Shown here in pieces: positions 17,184-24,742 of a stretch of DNA of 30,780 nucleotides (positions are counted from its first letter, which is position 1; the number at the start of each line of letters is the position of its first letter). The translations under genes and the position numbers were made by a program. The DNA is taken from the IMG/VR virus record IMGVR_UViG_3300050821_014180, positions 1 through 30,780 of that record, one strand, 5' to 3'. Source of the stretch: a virus. The notes below the pieces were generated by a model. That model saw nothing but the letters and a program-made list of their open reading frames with translations. It was not told the origin of the DNA and did not search any database.

Positions 17184-18061
17184 TCAAGGGAGTATCGACG
17201 CGAACTACTTCGATCGGTTACGACATCATGCGCCTGCACTACTCTGCCGATCCCGACAAAGATCCGGCCACGGAAACCGGCCGCCGTTGGCTCGAACAAG
17301 CAAAGACCGGAATGAGCGATGCGCGCTGGCGGAAGGAATTCGAAATTGACTATGGCGCACTCGGTGGCCAGCGCGTTTTTCCTGAGTTCGAAGAGACTAC
17401 CCATGTGGTCGAGCTATTCAAAATGGAGCCGGACGCCTGGACGATCTGGATGGCGTGCGATCCCCACCCGCGGACGCCGCATGCTTTCCTTTGGCTAGGG
17501 ATCAATCGCGAGGGCGAAATGGTCGTGCCATTCTCGTTTTGGCCTCAAGACGCGGTCCGGAACGATTTCCACGCCACTGTGGCGTGGTACACAGAGAAAG
17601 TGGCCCTGATCGAGAAGTATCTCGGGCCCCACAAGTACAGGCGCGTCATGGACTCTGCAGGCAAGGGAATGAATGCCGACGAGGAGCACAGCTACTTCGA
17701 CGCCTACGAAGCCGCTGGCCTCTATTTCGAGCCTGCGAAAAAAAACAGGGACCTCAGCGGATTCGAATTAATCAATGCGGCGCTCAAGCCCACGCCGGTC
17801 ATCGTCGGCGACGAACAGAAACTAGAGCCGCTGCTCACGTTCATGAAAGGCAACGACGAGCTGGTTTGGCAAATCAGCCACCTGCGATTTGCCGAATGGC
17901 GAGGGAACGTGGTGGACAAGGACCCTCCCGAAAAGGCTCAGGAGAAGCGGCGCCACCTAGTGGACTGCTTGGCATATATCCTGCTGGATGAGCCTTACTT
18001 CGCTGAACCCAAACGCGAACAATCTCAGTGGAAACCCAGGTACAAGGGGATCGCTTATTGA
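17180..18061 (+). CDS. Terminase large subunit, nuclease half
   Basis: 293 residues with the RNase-H-like nuclease fold of TerL. Acidic residues in the expected places are D94 (MACDPHPRTPHAFLWLG), D158 (RVMDSAGKG) and D262 (HLVDCLAYIL). The N-terminal LHYSADPDKDP segment is the usual bridge between the TerL ATPase and nuclease domains. The ATG lies in an ATGA overlap with the ATPase gene, in the -1 frame relative to it. Together the two give 547 residues, a normal TerL length. This is either a natural split into two subunits, a frameshift site, or one sequencing indel. The nuclease cuts concatemers at the start and end of packaging. Confidence 0.82.
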   Translation: MIKGVSTRTTSIGYDIMRLHYSADPDKDPATETGRRWLEQAKTGMSDARWRKEFEIDYGALGGQRVFPEFEETTHVVELFKMEPDAWTIWMACDPHPRTPHAFLWLGINREGEMVVPFSFWPQDAVRNDFHATVAWYTEKVALIEKYLGPHKYRRVMDSAGKGMNADEEHSYFDAYEAAGLYFEPAKKNRDLSGFELINAALKPTPVIVGDEQKLEPLLTFMKGNDELVWQISHLRFAEWRGNVVDKDPPEKAQEKRRHLVDCLAYILLDEPYFAEPKREQSQWKPRYKGIAY

Positions 18062-18203
18062 GCTATTCCTAGACTCTTTCCCAAATTCTAAGGGCCTTCG
18101 CGCATTCGCTTCAAGCAGCTCCTTCATCGTTCCGCCTCAGCGTGCGCGTAAGGAAGCTTTACACAATGATGGCTGAAGAATATGCTTCGGGCCTCAAATC
18201 AGC

Positions 18204-18812
18204 ATGTTTTCTGACTCGACGAAGGATTTGTTTACGGCGCTTGGAGCGGCAGCTGGCGGCCTTTCGTTCCTTCGGCTTCTCGTGAGCGATGTTCGAGATC
18301 GGTACACGAAACCACGCCTCTCAATCGAGTTCAGTTTGCCGGAAGATTTAAGAGAATGGAATGTCCATGGTGCCGCCCGAAAACAGAAAGTCGCGACCGT
18401 TCACGTTCGCAACAAGCGTCGAACTCCGGCTGTTGAATGCGCAGCTGTGTTAAGGGTGATTTCCGAACCTCTAGGCGTAACCATTGGCGAGAGAGAATAC
18501 TCGCTGCACTGGGCTGACACAGATTATACGATGCACTCCAATGTGGCAGTTCATGTGGACATCGGACTTGAACGTCGCCGCTTGGATGTGGCATTTACTA
18601 TTCTTCCTGATGGACAGCCTTCACGCGAGGGCGCATGGGCTGGAATTCCAATCGCTCTGTCAGCTCCAACCCAGGCCACGCAAGCGTACTTACCTCCAGG
18701 GGAATATCGTTTCCGTTTAATAGTGGCATGCGCAAACGGCAAGGCGACCGCAAGGGAGTTTATCGTCAATTCCCCTAGAGACTGGAAGGCTCTCTTAATG
18801 CGTCCCGCATAA
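18204..18812 (+). CDS. Uncharacterised protein with N-terminal hydrophobic helix and beta-sandwich-like domain
   Basis: 202 residues. After MFSDSTKD comes a moderately hydrophobic helix (LFTALGAAAGGLSFLRLLV), then a basic turn and about 150 residues rich in beta strands (PRLSIEF, KVATVHVRNKR, YRFRLIVACANGK). The pattern suggests a membrane-anchored immunoglobulin-like domain, but no family is recognised. There is no clear ribosome binding site at this ATG. The gene carries a degraded match to the dispersed palindrome at 18535-18550 (encoding HSNVAV). It lies between the packaging genes and the protease gene and may be cargo. Confidence 0.55.
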   Translation: MFSDSTKDLFTALGAAAGGLSFLRLLVSDVRDRYTKPRLSIEFSLPEDLREWNVHGAARKQKVATVHVRNKRRTPAVECAAVLRVISEPLGVTIGEREYSLHWADTDYTMHSNVAVHVDIGLERRRLDVAFTILPDGQPSREGAWAGIPIALSAPTQATQAYLPPGEYRFRLIVACANGKATAREFIVNSPRDWKALLMRPA

Positions 18813-19151
18813 AGAATCGGGTCCAACTCGCCTGTCGAGCTACTGCCAAAATCATTTGATTCCGGAACACCAAGAACCTCACATTGCGGTCACGTGGATT
18901 CAATCACTTGTGGGATCTGGCGCGAAAGGGTTTTCGGAACAATCAAACTCGCTGGCCAAAACCTATAGATTCGGAGGCGCGCTGCGCGTAGTCTTCGAGT
19001 CGAGCGCTCAGAAAAAGACCGGAACCTCTCGGCTCCGGCCCGTAAAAAGGGTCGTTTTGGTTTGATGCGGTGTGCTCAGCTACATCGAGCGCCTCCGAGT
19101 GCGTAACGGAGGTTCATTGGTGCTATCATAGCCGCCCGCGAACGCCGAGCA
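18813..19151. other. Intergenic stretch without a convincing gene
   Basis: I see no gene with a plausible start and composition here. It contains a weak hairpin at 19019-19038 (CCGGAACC / GGCTCCGG with one mismatch) followed by only short T runs, which may end the upstream transcript. A possible -10-like TGCTATCAT lies at 19120-19128, about 25 bases before the protease start codon. Confidence 0.4.
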
Positions 19152-20126
19152 ATGCCACCAATCAACGTCACGCCCCAAACGATCATTGCGCAACTCGGCA
19201 TCGCTAGCGCTGTACCTCTTATTACCGCGATCGAACAGAAGCGAGGAACACGAGTCATTTGCCTCGTTTATAACGAAGCTCCACCTTTTCCGGCGGCCTT
19301 GGCTTTTCCGGTCATTCCTACGTTCGAGAATGTTCTGGCGCAGATGGGCAAGGTCCCGAAGCTGGATTTACTTCTCAGAACAACGGGTGGGGTAACCGAA
19401 GTCCCTTGGCGAATCATCAGCCTTTTGAGGGAATTTACAGATGAACTCGGCGTTATCGTATCGAGAATTGCGCTCAGCGCGGGCTGTCACATAGCGATAG
19501 GAGCCGACCATCTAGTGATGGGCCCATTCGCTACGCTTGGTTCGGTCGATCCCACGAGACAGCACCAACTGCTACCGTTGGACCCGAAGACAAAAGAACC
19601 CATACCAACATCGGTTCAAGACCTGAAACACTGCATTCAGTTCGTTCGCGAGCAGTTGGGCGAATCGTACCCTCAGCAGAACTTGGCGCTGATTATCTCA
19701 GAACTGTTCAAGTACATTAATCCATTAGCACTCGGTGCGCTTGAGCAAAGTTATAACCTGTCACGCCTGATCACGGAAAAGGTACTTAAAAGGCGAAAGA
19801 CTCCGCCGCCAGAGGAAAAGGTTAAGAAGATCGTGGACATTTTGTCGGGTCTGTATTTTTCACATTCATTTTTGATCTCGCGCAATGAAGTCGAGACAGA
19901 CCTGGGCTTGACTGTTACGAGACCTGACGATGAACTGAGCGCGAGGATTGGTGCCTATGAGAATTACTACCTCGCTGAATTTCAAAAGATGGTTCCGGCA
20001 GCGCCAGGAGCGGCTGAGAAAGTTCATGTCGGAGGTCTTTTGGAGACCACTGCAGGTGGATGGGTGATTTCACAATTGATCAAGGCCGATAAAGTAACCA
20101 ACGACCCTTGGCTAAAATTTCGGTAG
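19152..20126 (+). CDS. SDH-family Clp-fold serine protease
   Basis: 324 residues with the crotonase/ClpP fold of the serine dehydrogenase proteinase family (PF01972 type, related to SppA). The oxyanion-type turn is LLLRTTGGVTEVPWRI (about 74-89). The nucleophile region is IALSAGCHIAIGADHLVMGP with Ser109 in the SAG turn, and ATLGSVDP follows, as in this family. The helical C-terminal half (NPLALGALEQSYNLSRLI) matches the family's oligomerisation part. There is no signal peptide, so it is cytoplasmic or membrane-peripheral. It is followed 22 bases later by a small peptide gene, likely in one operon. In mobile elements such proteases may be cargo or defence; the role here is not shown by the sequence. 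Confidence 0.8.
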   Translation: MPPINVTPQTIIAQLGIASAVPLITAIEQKRGTRVICLVYNEAPPFPAALAFPVIPTFENVLAQMGKVPKLDLLLRTTGGVTEVPWRIISLLREFTDELGVIVSRIALSAGCHIAIGADHLVMGPFATLGSVDPTRQHQLLPLDPKTKEPIPTSVQDLKHCIQFVREQLGESYPQQNLALIISELFKYINPLALGALEQSYNLSRLITEKVLKRRKTPPPEEKVKKIVDILSGLYFSHSFLISRNEVETDLGLTVTRPDDELSARIGAYENYYLAEFQKMVPAAPGAAEKVHVGGLLETTAGGWVISQLIKADKVTNDPWLKFR

Positions 20127-20148
20127 ACTAAAAGAGGAGTGAACGAAC

Positions 20149-20316
20149 ATGGAAGCTATCGAATCGAAGAATTTCACATACGTTTCGATTATGACCCTTC
20201 GAAATACTTTTCCTAAGGTTCAAGGACAGCCGGCTGCTACCAGCTCTGAAAAGTCGTCAGAATCCGTCAAGGCCCAACCAAGCTCTCATCAAAAGAAGAG
20301 GAGTTCAAAACCCTAA
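20149..20316 (+). CDS. 55-residue Ser/Lys-rich peptide downstream of protease
   Basis: A short gene with a strong AGAGGAG ribosome binding site 9 bases before the ATG, 22 bases after the protease stop. The N-terminal 23 residues (IESKNFTYVSIMTLRNTF) look foldable. The rest is Ser/Lys/Gln-rich and disordered, ending KKRSSKP. No family is recognised. The spacing and ribosome binding site suggest co-translation with the SDH protease, so it could be an adaptor, substrate or inhibitor of it; this is only positional reasoning. Confidence 0.55.
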   Translation: MEAIESKNFTYVSIMTLRNTFPKVQGQPAATSSEKSSESVKAQPSSHQKKRSSKP

Positions 20317-20365
20317 GAAGTCCGTAGCTGGCCCGTATCGTTAGGCGCTCACCTGCCAGTTCGTT

Positions 20366-20406
20366 CGAGAGTCTTGCTTCCGCAGGGCGCAAACGCATGA
20401 CTCTCG
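20366..20406. other. Inverted repeat between converging genes
   Basis: CGAGAGTC (20366-20373) pairs perfectly with GACTCTCG (20399-20406); an inner TTGC/GCAA pairing is possible. It lies between the plus-strand peptide gene and the end of the minus-strand ligase remnant, where a two-way terminator would sit, but T-runs are missing. Confidence 0.3.
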
Positions 20407-20430
20407 GTCAGTCCGAAGAAGTGACGCGCG

Positions 20431-21113
20431 CTAAGCTGGCGGTTCCGGCGCTACCCTTGCTTCGGTGTGCTTGCCGTGCTCCCTGAACTTGTCAAACATC
20501 TCCCGCCGCCCGCGCTTCTGTGTGTAATCGGGATTTAAAACCTTGAACCAACTCTGCGGCTTATTCGTGTACGGCGCCACCTTGTGCTTGGCGACGATGC
20601 CCTCGCAATCACGGTCGCAGATTGCGCGGAAGAAATCCACGCCTCGGCTCTCGATGTCGTCGGCATAAAGCAGACGTTCGTTTCGGCTGGCGCGAATCAG
20701 GCGCCGTAGTCTGAGCTTCCGTTCGGTCAGTGGCAATCCGCGGAGATCTTCGCCGTCGAGTCACAGCAAATCGAAGGCGTAGAACGCTGCATCCTGGCGC
20801 CGGCGGCGCATCAGGTCCAGGAATTGGCTGCGGCCGTCGGCACTGAGGCAAACCAGCTCACCGTCGAGGATCGCGTTTTTGACCGGCAAGTCTGCCAGGG
20901 CTGCTGTGAGCGCACGGAAAGACTTGTAAATGATCTGCTTGCGGCTGATCAGGCGGCAGTTGCCGTCTTCGATGTAGGCCAGGGCCCGAAAGCCATCATG
21001 CTTCAGCTCGAAAATCCAATCAAGCCATCATGCTTCAGCTCGAAAATCCAATCAAGATTATCGAACGGTTGCGCTATCCGCGCCGGGTTGATCGGTTGGA
21101 TGCGCGGCAGCAT
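20431..21113 (-). pseudogene. ATP-dependent DNA ligase, inactivated
   Basis: Read on the minus strand from an ATG at 21113, the protein begins MLPRIQPINPARIAQPFDNL and reaches the ligase active-site motif ELKHDG, where K of KxDG would be adenylated. A tandem 32-bp duplication (20991-21054) then shifts the frame. After it the frame continues FRALAYIEDGNCRLISRKQ and ILDGELVCL, meets an in-frame TGA (20761-20763) where related proteins have Trp (FDLL-stop-LDGEDLRGLPL), and goes on to EGIVAKHKVAPY and SWFKVLNPDYTQ before its normal-looking end. It resembles the LigD-type or stand-alone ligases of Acidobacteriota. Two independent lesions make it a pseudogene. The 5' end overlaps the neighbouring small gene. 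Confidence 0.85.
20991..21054. repeat. Perfect 2 x 32-bp tandem duplication
   Basis: Two identical 32-base units (20991-21022 and 21023-21054) cover the ligase motif I region. As 32 is not a multiple of three, the duplication breaks the reading frame. The units are identical, so the event is recent. Confidence 0.95.
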
Positions 21114-21348
21114 TCACTTTATTATCGGAGCGCACGGAAAGCTTGTCCAATAGGCTCGGGAGCACGTCATCGGCGAGGTGATCCATGAACTTCGCCATGG
21201 TGTGGATGCGTTTCTGGCAGGCAGGACAGCCCGGAACGACAACACCGTTGCCGCCCTGGGCGACGCTGGGTGGGTTCTCCACGAACGTATCGAAGGAGTG
21301 GCGGCGAATCTCAGTCTGCAACGCCCGCAATAATTCTGATTTTTTCAT
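21058..21348 (-). CDS. Small conserved-looking protein with a CxxC motif
   Basis: 96 residues: an N-terminal helix (KKSELLRALQTEIRRHSFDT), then a glycine-rich GVVVPGCPACQKRIHTMAKF segment with a CxxC pair, then an LADDVLPSLLDKL helix. The pattern looks like a small protein seen in Acidobacteriota genomes; the function is unknown. The CPAC pair could bind metal or be redox-active. It lies directly upstream of the broken ligase gene and overlaps its 5' end by 56 bases, so the C-terminal tail (after about residue 78) may have been altered when the two were joined. Confidence 0.6.
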   Translation of the reverse strand: MKKSELLRALQTEIRRHSFDTFVENPPSVAQGGNGVVVPGCPACQKRIHTMAKFMDHLADDVLPSLLDKLSVRSDNKVNAAAHPTDQPGADSATVR

Positions 21349-21355
21349 CCAGCTA

Positions 21356-21991
21356 TCATACTCGGCACTCGGTCCGTCGTCGCTGCGTTCCTAAATCCCT
21401 TTCCAGAGTTTTGGAACCCCCTCCGGCAGCACGATGCAGAGTGGCAAGCCCAACCCCTAGCTGAGTAGAGATGGCACGCCAGCTTGCTCCTTGCCCGCGG
21501 AGCGTGGCGACCGTGGAAACGTCCAGAACCTTCGCCGGCCGACCAAGCCGTTTCCCCTTCGCGCGCGCATTCCGCAGGCCAGCCTTCACACGTTCCACGA
21601 TCAGACTCCGTTCGAGCTCCGCCACGGCGCCCAGAACCGTGAACACCATCCTTCCCGCAGGAGTGCTGGTATCCACGCCCTCGGTGAGGCTCACAAATTC
21701 AATCCCTAGGGCCTGAAACGTCTCCAAGGCCCGTAGCAGGTGAGACACCGATCGCGCAAACCTGTCGAACTTCCACACCACCACCACGTCGAACTTGCGC
21801 TTGTGAGCATCGGCCATAAGCCTATCGAGTTGCGGTCGCTTCTCTTTCGCGCCGGAGATGCCGACGTCCACGTATTCCTCAGTCAGAGTCCACCCGCGGC
21901 GTGGGATAAACTCCTGGAGCTCACGCGTCTGGAGGCGCGGGTCCTGACCGTTGTTAGCTGTACTTACTCTGGCGTAAATGACAGCGCGCAT
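21356..21991 (-). CDS. Small serine recombinase (resolvase/invertase family)
   Basis: 211 residues from the ATG at 21991, which has a GGGAAG ribosome binding site; an ATG 18 bases further upstream is less likely. The catalytic domain shows AVIYARVST with nucleophile Ser10, DVGISGAKEKRPQLDRLM and the VVWKFDRFARS arginine motif. The long E helix follows (VAELERSLIVERVKAGL), then GRPAK and a C-terminal helix-turn-helix (GASWRAISTQLGVGLATLHR). This is the Tn3/Hin-type resolvase layout. It is the last of three closely spaced minus-strand genes beginning with the tyrosine recombinase and might act with them, or it may resolve or invert DNA independently of the large integrase. Confidence 0.88.
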   Translation of the reverse strand: MRAVIYARVSTANNGQDPRLQTRELQEFIPRRGWTLTEEYVDVGISGAKEKRPQLDRLMADAHKRKFDVVVVWKFDRFARSVSHLLRALETFQALGIEFVSLTEGVDTSTPAGRMVFTVLGAVAELERSLIVERVKAGLRNARAKGKRLGRPAKVLDVSTVATLRGQGASWRAISTQLGVGLATLHRAAGGGSKTLERDLGTQRRRTECRV

Positions 21992-21995
21992 AGGT

Positions 21996-22391
21996 TCACT
22001 TCCCTTCATGTGCTTTCATCAACTCAGAAACGATCGCCTTCAGTTCTTGACCGACTTTCGCGTAGCAGGGCGCGCAGAATCCGATGGCACCGTGCGGGCG
22101 TTCCCTGGTCTTACACAATAGGCATCCGTGACGCTCAAAGCGCACGGCCCAAACCCTTCTCTCCGGCACGGTTTGCAGGCGACGAATCTCATAAGCTTCC
22201 TGCCGGCTACGAAAGAATGGCTCAAAGACGAATTGATCCCGGGCGGCGAGGACCTCGGCAACTTTCTTCTGGACCAAGTTGTCAATCAGCTTCATTCCTC
22301 GGTGATCGCGGAGCCTCTCTACGTCGCTCGGAGCTAAGATCTCAATCGCGGGTTGGTCTGGCGGCGCTGCTGGCGCTTCATTTCTTTTCAT
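21996..22391 (-). CDS. Zinc-finger-like protein between two recombinase genes
   Basis: 131 residues from the ATG at 22391, which overlaps the end of the tyrosine recombinase gene by 14 bases; the stop lies 4 bases before the resolvase start. The N-terminal part is proline-rich (APAAPPDQPAIEIL), followed by a helical region (MKLIDNLVQKKVAEVLAARD). A C-terminal metal-binding-like pair comes next: CLLCKTRERPHGAIGFCAPC. No family is recognised. The tight packing with both recombinases suggests an accessory DNA-binding or scaffolding role in recombination. Confidence 0.65.
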   Translation of the reverse strand: MKRNEAPAAPPDQPAIEILAPSDVERLRDHRGMKLIDNLVQKKVAEVLAARDQFVFEPFFRSRQEAYEIRRLQTVPERRVWAVRFERHGCLLCKTRERPHGAIGFCAPCYAKVGQELKAIVSELMKAHEGK

Positions 22392-23682
22392 TTGGCTGCT
22401 CCTTTGCCCATCGTGGGTGACAGGTCTCCATCGTCTTTCGCATGTGGGCAAAACTAACGTGGGTGTAAATCTGGGTCGTCGAGATCGACACATGCCCGAG
22501 CAATTCTTGAATGGTACGCAGATCGGCGCCGCCCTCTAGCAGATGTGTAGCAAAACTGTGACGCAGCATGTGCGGGTGAACATGCCGCAGCCCGGCTTTC
22601 TTGGCCAGCCGTGCAACGATTCTCCCGATCTCATCGACAGTAATCGCGCGGACCGGCAAATGTCGGCGGTAGGTAAATGCGCGAGGACCGAGAACCCCCT
22701 CTTGGTCGGCGAGAAGTTCCTTCGCCTTCTTCCGCGCCAGTTCTACAGTCGGGAATTCACTAAGAGTCCCAATGCGCTTGCCGCGGTGTTTGTGTGCTTT
22801 GCCTGATCCTTCCCACCAATAGACGTACCAAGTTTTTCCATCTTGCAGTGATACTCCACCCCACTGGCTCCGTACCTGCTGGGTCTGGATTGGTGTCGTA
22901 AAGACCGGCCCGGTACTGCGGTTCTTCAAATAGGTGCGCAAATACTTGATGGCCCGCGGTACGAGAGGCACAAGACGCTCCTTTTGTCCCTTTCCGAGAA
23001 CGCGCACGCAACGCTCACTCCAGTTAATGTTTTCGACCCGCATACCGGCCACTTCGCTCCTGCGGCATCCAGTTACGTAGAGAGTTTCTAGAAGGGCACG
23101 GTCATGCAGCGTTCGAGCCGCACCGATAAGTCGGTTCACCTGATCCTCAGTAAGAACTTCAGGCAGAGGCCGATGCAACCGCCGCATCTTCATTTGCCGG
23201 GCGGGGTTGAATGGAATTAGGCCGTGATCCACGGCTCGGTCCAGGAAAGCACGCAATGCGTACAGGCGAAGGTTTATCGTTTCGCGCGACGCGCCACGTG
23301 ACAGCAACCAGTGAAGCCATTCCCTGAGATCTGGCGCTTTAATCGTGCGCAGGTCTGGGCCTCGGAAGAAGTCGAACCAGTCGATGAGCGCGAAACGGTA
23401 GGACCTTAACGTACTCTCACTGTAGTCGCGCTGCTTCCCGTAGATAAAAAAATCCTGAATCAACTCCATGATGCTCCACCGGGACGGCTCGCTCGATGCG
23501 GCTTGTGCCGTTCGTTCGAATGTTTCGCGCTCCCAGCGCGCCATCGTCCAGCGCTTCAGCGAATCAGAAATACTCGAGGGAGTACATGGCACAAGAGCGG
23601 CAACCCTCTCGACGGCCGGTTTCTTCGTTTCATCATCGCGGTCGGGCATAAGCGTTTCCTCCAAATACTCAAAAAGTGCCAT
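22378..23682 (-). CDS. Tyrosine recombinase with an inserted AP2-like domain
   Basis: 434 residues. The N-terminal 70 residues include a helix-turn-helix-like start (VERVAALVPCTPSSISDSLK). A SAM-like core-binding domain follows (70-165), then a XerC/D-type catalytic domain: R207 in TGCRRSE, K231 in GKGQKER, H371 and R374 in HPHMLRHSF, H397 in LLGH and nucleophile Y406 in TQIYTH. Between the lysine and the HxxR motif there is an extra segment of about 75 residues (about 268-345). It contains GKTWYVYWWEGSGKAHKHRG, GTLSEFPT and ARKKAKELL, like the three-stranded arm-binding/AP2 domain that is normally at the N-terminus of integrases. An operator-like palindrome precedes the start. The function could be mobility of a sub-island. 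Confidence 0.85.
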   Translation of the reverse strand: MALFEYLEETLMPDRDDETKKPAVERVAALVPCTPSSISDSLKRWTMARWERETFERTAQAASSEPSRWSIMELIQDFFIYGKQRDYSESTLRSYRFALIDWFDFFRGPDLRTIKAPDLREWLHWLLSRGASRETINLRLYALRAFLDRAVDHGLIPFNPARQMKMRRLHRPLPEVLTEDQVNRLIGAARTLHDRALLETLYVTGCRRSEVAGMRVENINWSERCVRVLGKGQKERLVPLVPRAIKYLRTYLKNRSTGPVFTTPIQTQQVRSQWGGVSLQDGKTWYVYWWEGSGKAHKHRGKRIGTLSEFPTVELARKKAKELLADQEGVLGPRAFTYRRHLPVRAITVDEIGRIVARLAKKAGLRHVHPHMLRHSFATHLLEGGADLRTIQELLGHVSISTTQIYTHVSFAHMRKTMETCHPRWAKEQPNEKK

Positions 23683-23699
23683 TTGGCGTGGGTTTTGTT

Positions 23700-23715
23700 A
23701 GTCCAACATTAGACT
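23700..23715. promoter_or_regulatory. Dispersed palindrome, copy 7 (before tyrosine recombinase gene)
   Basis: AGTCCAACATTAGACT lies between the stop of the upstream gene and the tyrosine recombinase start at 23682. It is nearly the reverse complement of the copy at 6041. The position suits an operator or a site read by the regulator. Confidence 0.55.
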
Positions 23716-24013
23716 AACTCGCCAAGGGAGTTCCCAACTGCATCAGCTTTTCGGACTTCCGAAACCACTTCCGTTTGGCGCGACTCTTCGAAATGCCATT
23801 GGCAATGGCGTCAGGCGACACCAGCTCCGCCTCTTCGAACCGGTAAATGTGCTGCTCGATTGTTGTGAATGGGATTGCTATCCGCCGCCGGTCCTTCGCT
23901 AAGAACAGCACACCATCGGGCGAAGAGTCCGGGCCTAAATCAACCGAATGGCAGACGTACCTCCATCCCTCCTTGCGGGCTTGCTCACGGCTTCTTGGCA
24001 ATCCGCTGTTCAT
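23714..24013 (-). CDS. Uncharacterised 99-residue basic protein
   Basis: The ATG at 24013 overlaps the stop of the preceding membrane-protein gene (ATGA). The protein reads SREQARKEGWRYVCHSVDLG, then a beta-rich VLFLAKDRRRIAIPFTTIEQ and a basic C-terminal helix (KSRAKRKWFRKSEKLMQ). No family is recognised. The open frame continues upstream to 24271, but that extension is Ser/Gly/Cys-rich and overlaps the membrane protein gene in another frame, so the shorter start is preferred. The FTTIEQHIYRFEEAELVSPD segment has the alternating pattern of an alpha/beta regulator domain. Confidence 0.6.
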   Translation of the reverse strand: MNSGLPRSREQARKEGWRYVCHSVDLGPDSSPDGVLFLAKDRRRIAIPFTTIEQHIYRFEEAELVSPDAIANGISKSRAKRKWFRKSEKLMQLGTPLAS

Positions 24014-24204
24014 GCTGGACCTCGCATCGTCCACACTAAGAAGAGAGCGGCTGCAGCGAGCTCGATGATCCACGCAGCCGATGAACAGCCACAGCGAATC
24101 AAAGCGATCCCGGCAACCGTGGCAGGAGCGATTGCTGCCGTTGCCACTCCAGCCCGCTGCGCCCGCGTCAGCCGAGATTGAAGCTGATCCCATCGTTTCG
24201 ACAT
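24010..24204 (-). CDS. Small two-helix membrane protein
   Basis: 64 residues with a GGAGG ribosome binding site 6 bases before the ATG. The N-terminus is charged (MSKRWDQLQSRLTRAQR). It is followed by two hydrophobic segments (AGVATAAIAPATVAGIALI and AAWIIELAAAALFLVW), giving a likely hairpin in the inner membrane. It overlaps the next gene by ATGA. Small membrane proteins like this in mobile elements may be holin-like, exclusion or toxin-type; the sequence does not decide. Confidence 0.62.
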   Translation of the reverse strand: MSKRWDQLQSRLTRAQRAGVATAAIAPATVAGIALIRCGCSSAAWIIELAAAALFLVWTMRGPA

Positions 24205-24316
24205 CGTTCCCTCCGTTACCCTGGCCGGCGGTTTCCATCGTCAGCGCCACTCCGCCGCGCACGAATGCCATGTGGCGGACGCGCGAACGGAGAACGGACG
24301 CCCGCGCGTTTCGGAG

Positions 24317-24742
24317 TTAGCTGAACGTGATGGAAACGCTGCGCGTTGGTTTCGTGGCTGCGAGGACGCGCGCGCAGTACATGGCGCCGTCCATCTTCAG
24401 CCGCTCAGCCAGCCGAATGGCGACTTCTTTCCACGAGACGTTTCTACGGAAGTGCTCTTCGAGTGTGGCGCTATGATCGCCTTCTTCGACGAGTGCGCCC
24501 TGCTCAATACGCTCGCGGATCGACTGTTCGGCCTGCCTTACCTGGTTCTCAAGCTGATCGAGCCGACCACGGAGCGAAATGAACATCGCGAGTTCGGTTT
24601 GAGAAATGACTTCAGGTGCGGGGACTACTTGCGGACGTGTAACGATTACCTGCGGACCTTCGTACGGCAATGAGTGAGGCATTCCCTGTGGAACTACTTG
24701 CGGACGCGCGGACTGCGAATGTAGATTTGATGCAGAGGCCAT
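24317..24742 (-). CDS. Coiled-coil protein of 141 residues
   Basis: An AAAGGAGGG ribosome binding site lies about 9 bases upstream of the ATG. The N-terminal 45 residues are proline/valine/glutamine-rich (RPQVV repeated twice with variants: ARPQVVPQG, TRPQVVPAP). A coiled-coil helix follows (LRGRLDQLENQVRQAEQSIRE), then a helical C-terminal region (WKEVAIRLAERLKMDG). No known family. It follows the MerR-type regulator on the same strand by about 70 bases and is likely controlled by the promoter at 25037-25065. Confidence 0.6.
   Translation of the reverse strand: MASASNLHSQSARPQVVPQGMPHSLPYEGPQVIVTRPQVVPAPEVISQTELAMFISLRGRLDQLENQVRQAEQSIRERIEQGALVEEGDHSATLEEHFRRNVSWKEVAIRLAERLKMDGAMYCARVLAATKPTRSVSITFS

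Noticed and set aside
18535-18550. Further copy of the dispersed palindrome
   Set aside because: Only the left arm matches; the right arm is disrupted. Kept as a degraded match and not counted among the ten.
24014-24271. N-terminal extension of the 99-residue gene to 24271
   Set aside because: The extension overlaps the membrane protein gene in another frame, is Ser/Gly/Cys-rich and lacks a ribosome binding site, while the ATGA overlap at 24013 fits coupled translation.
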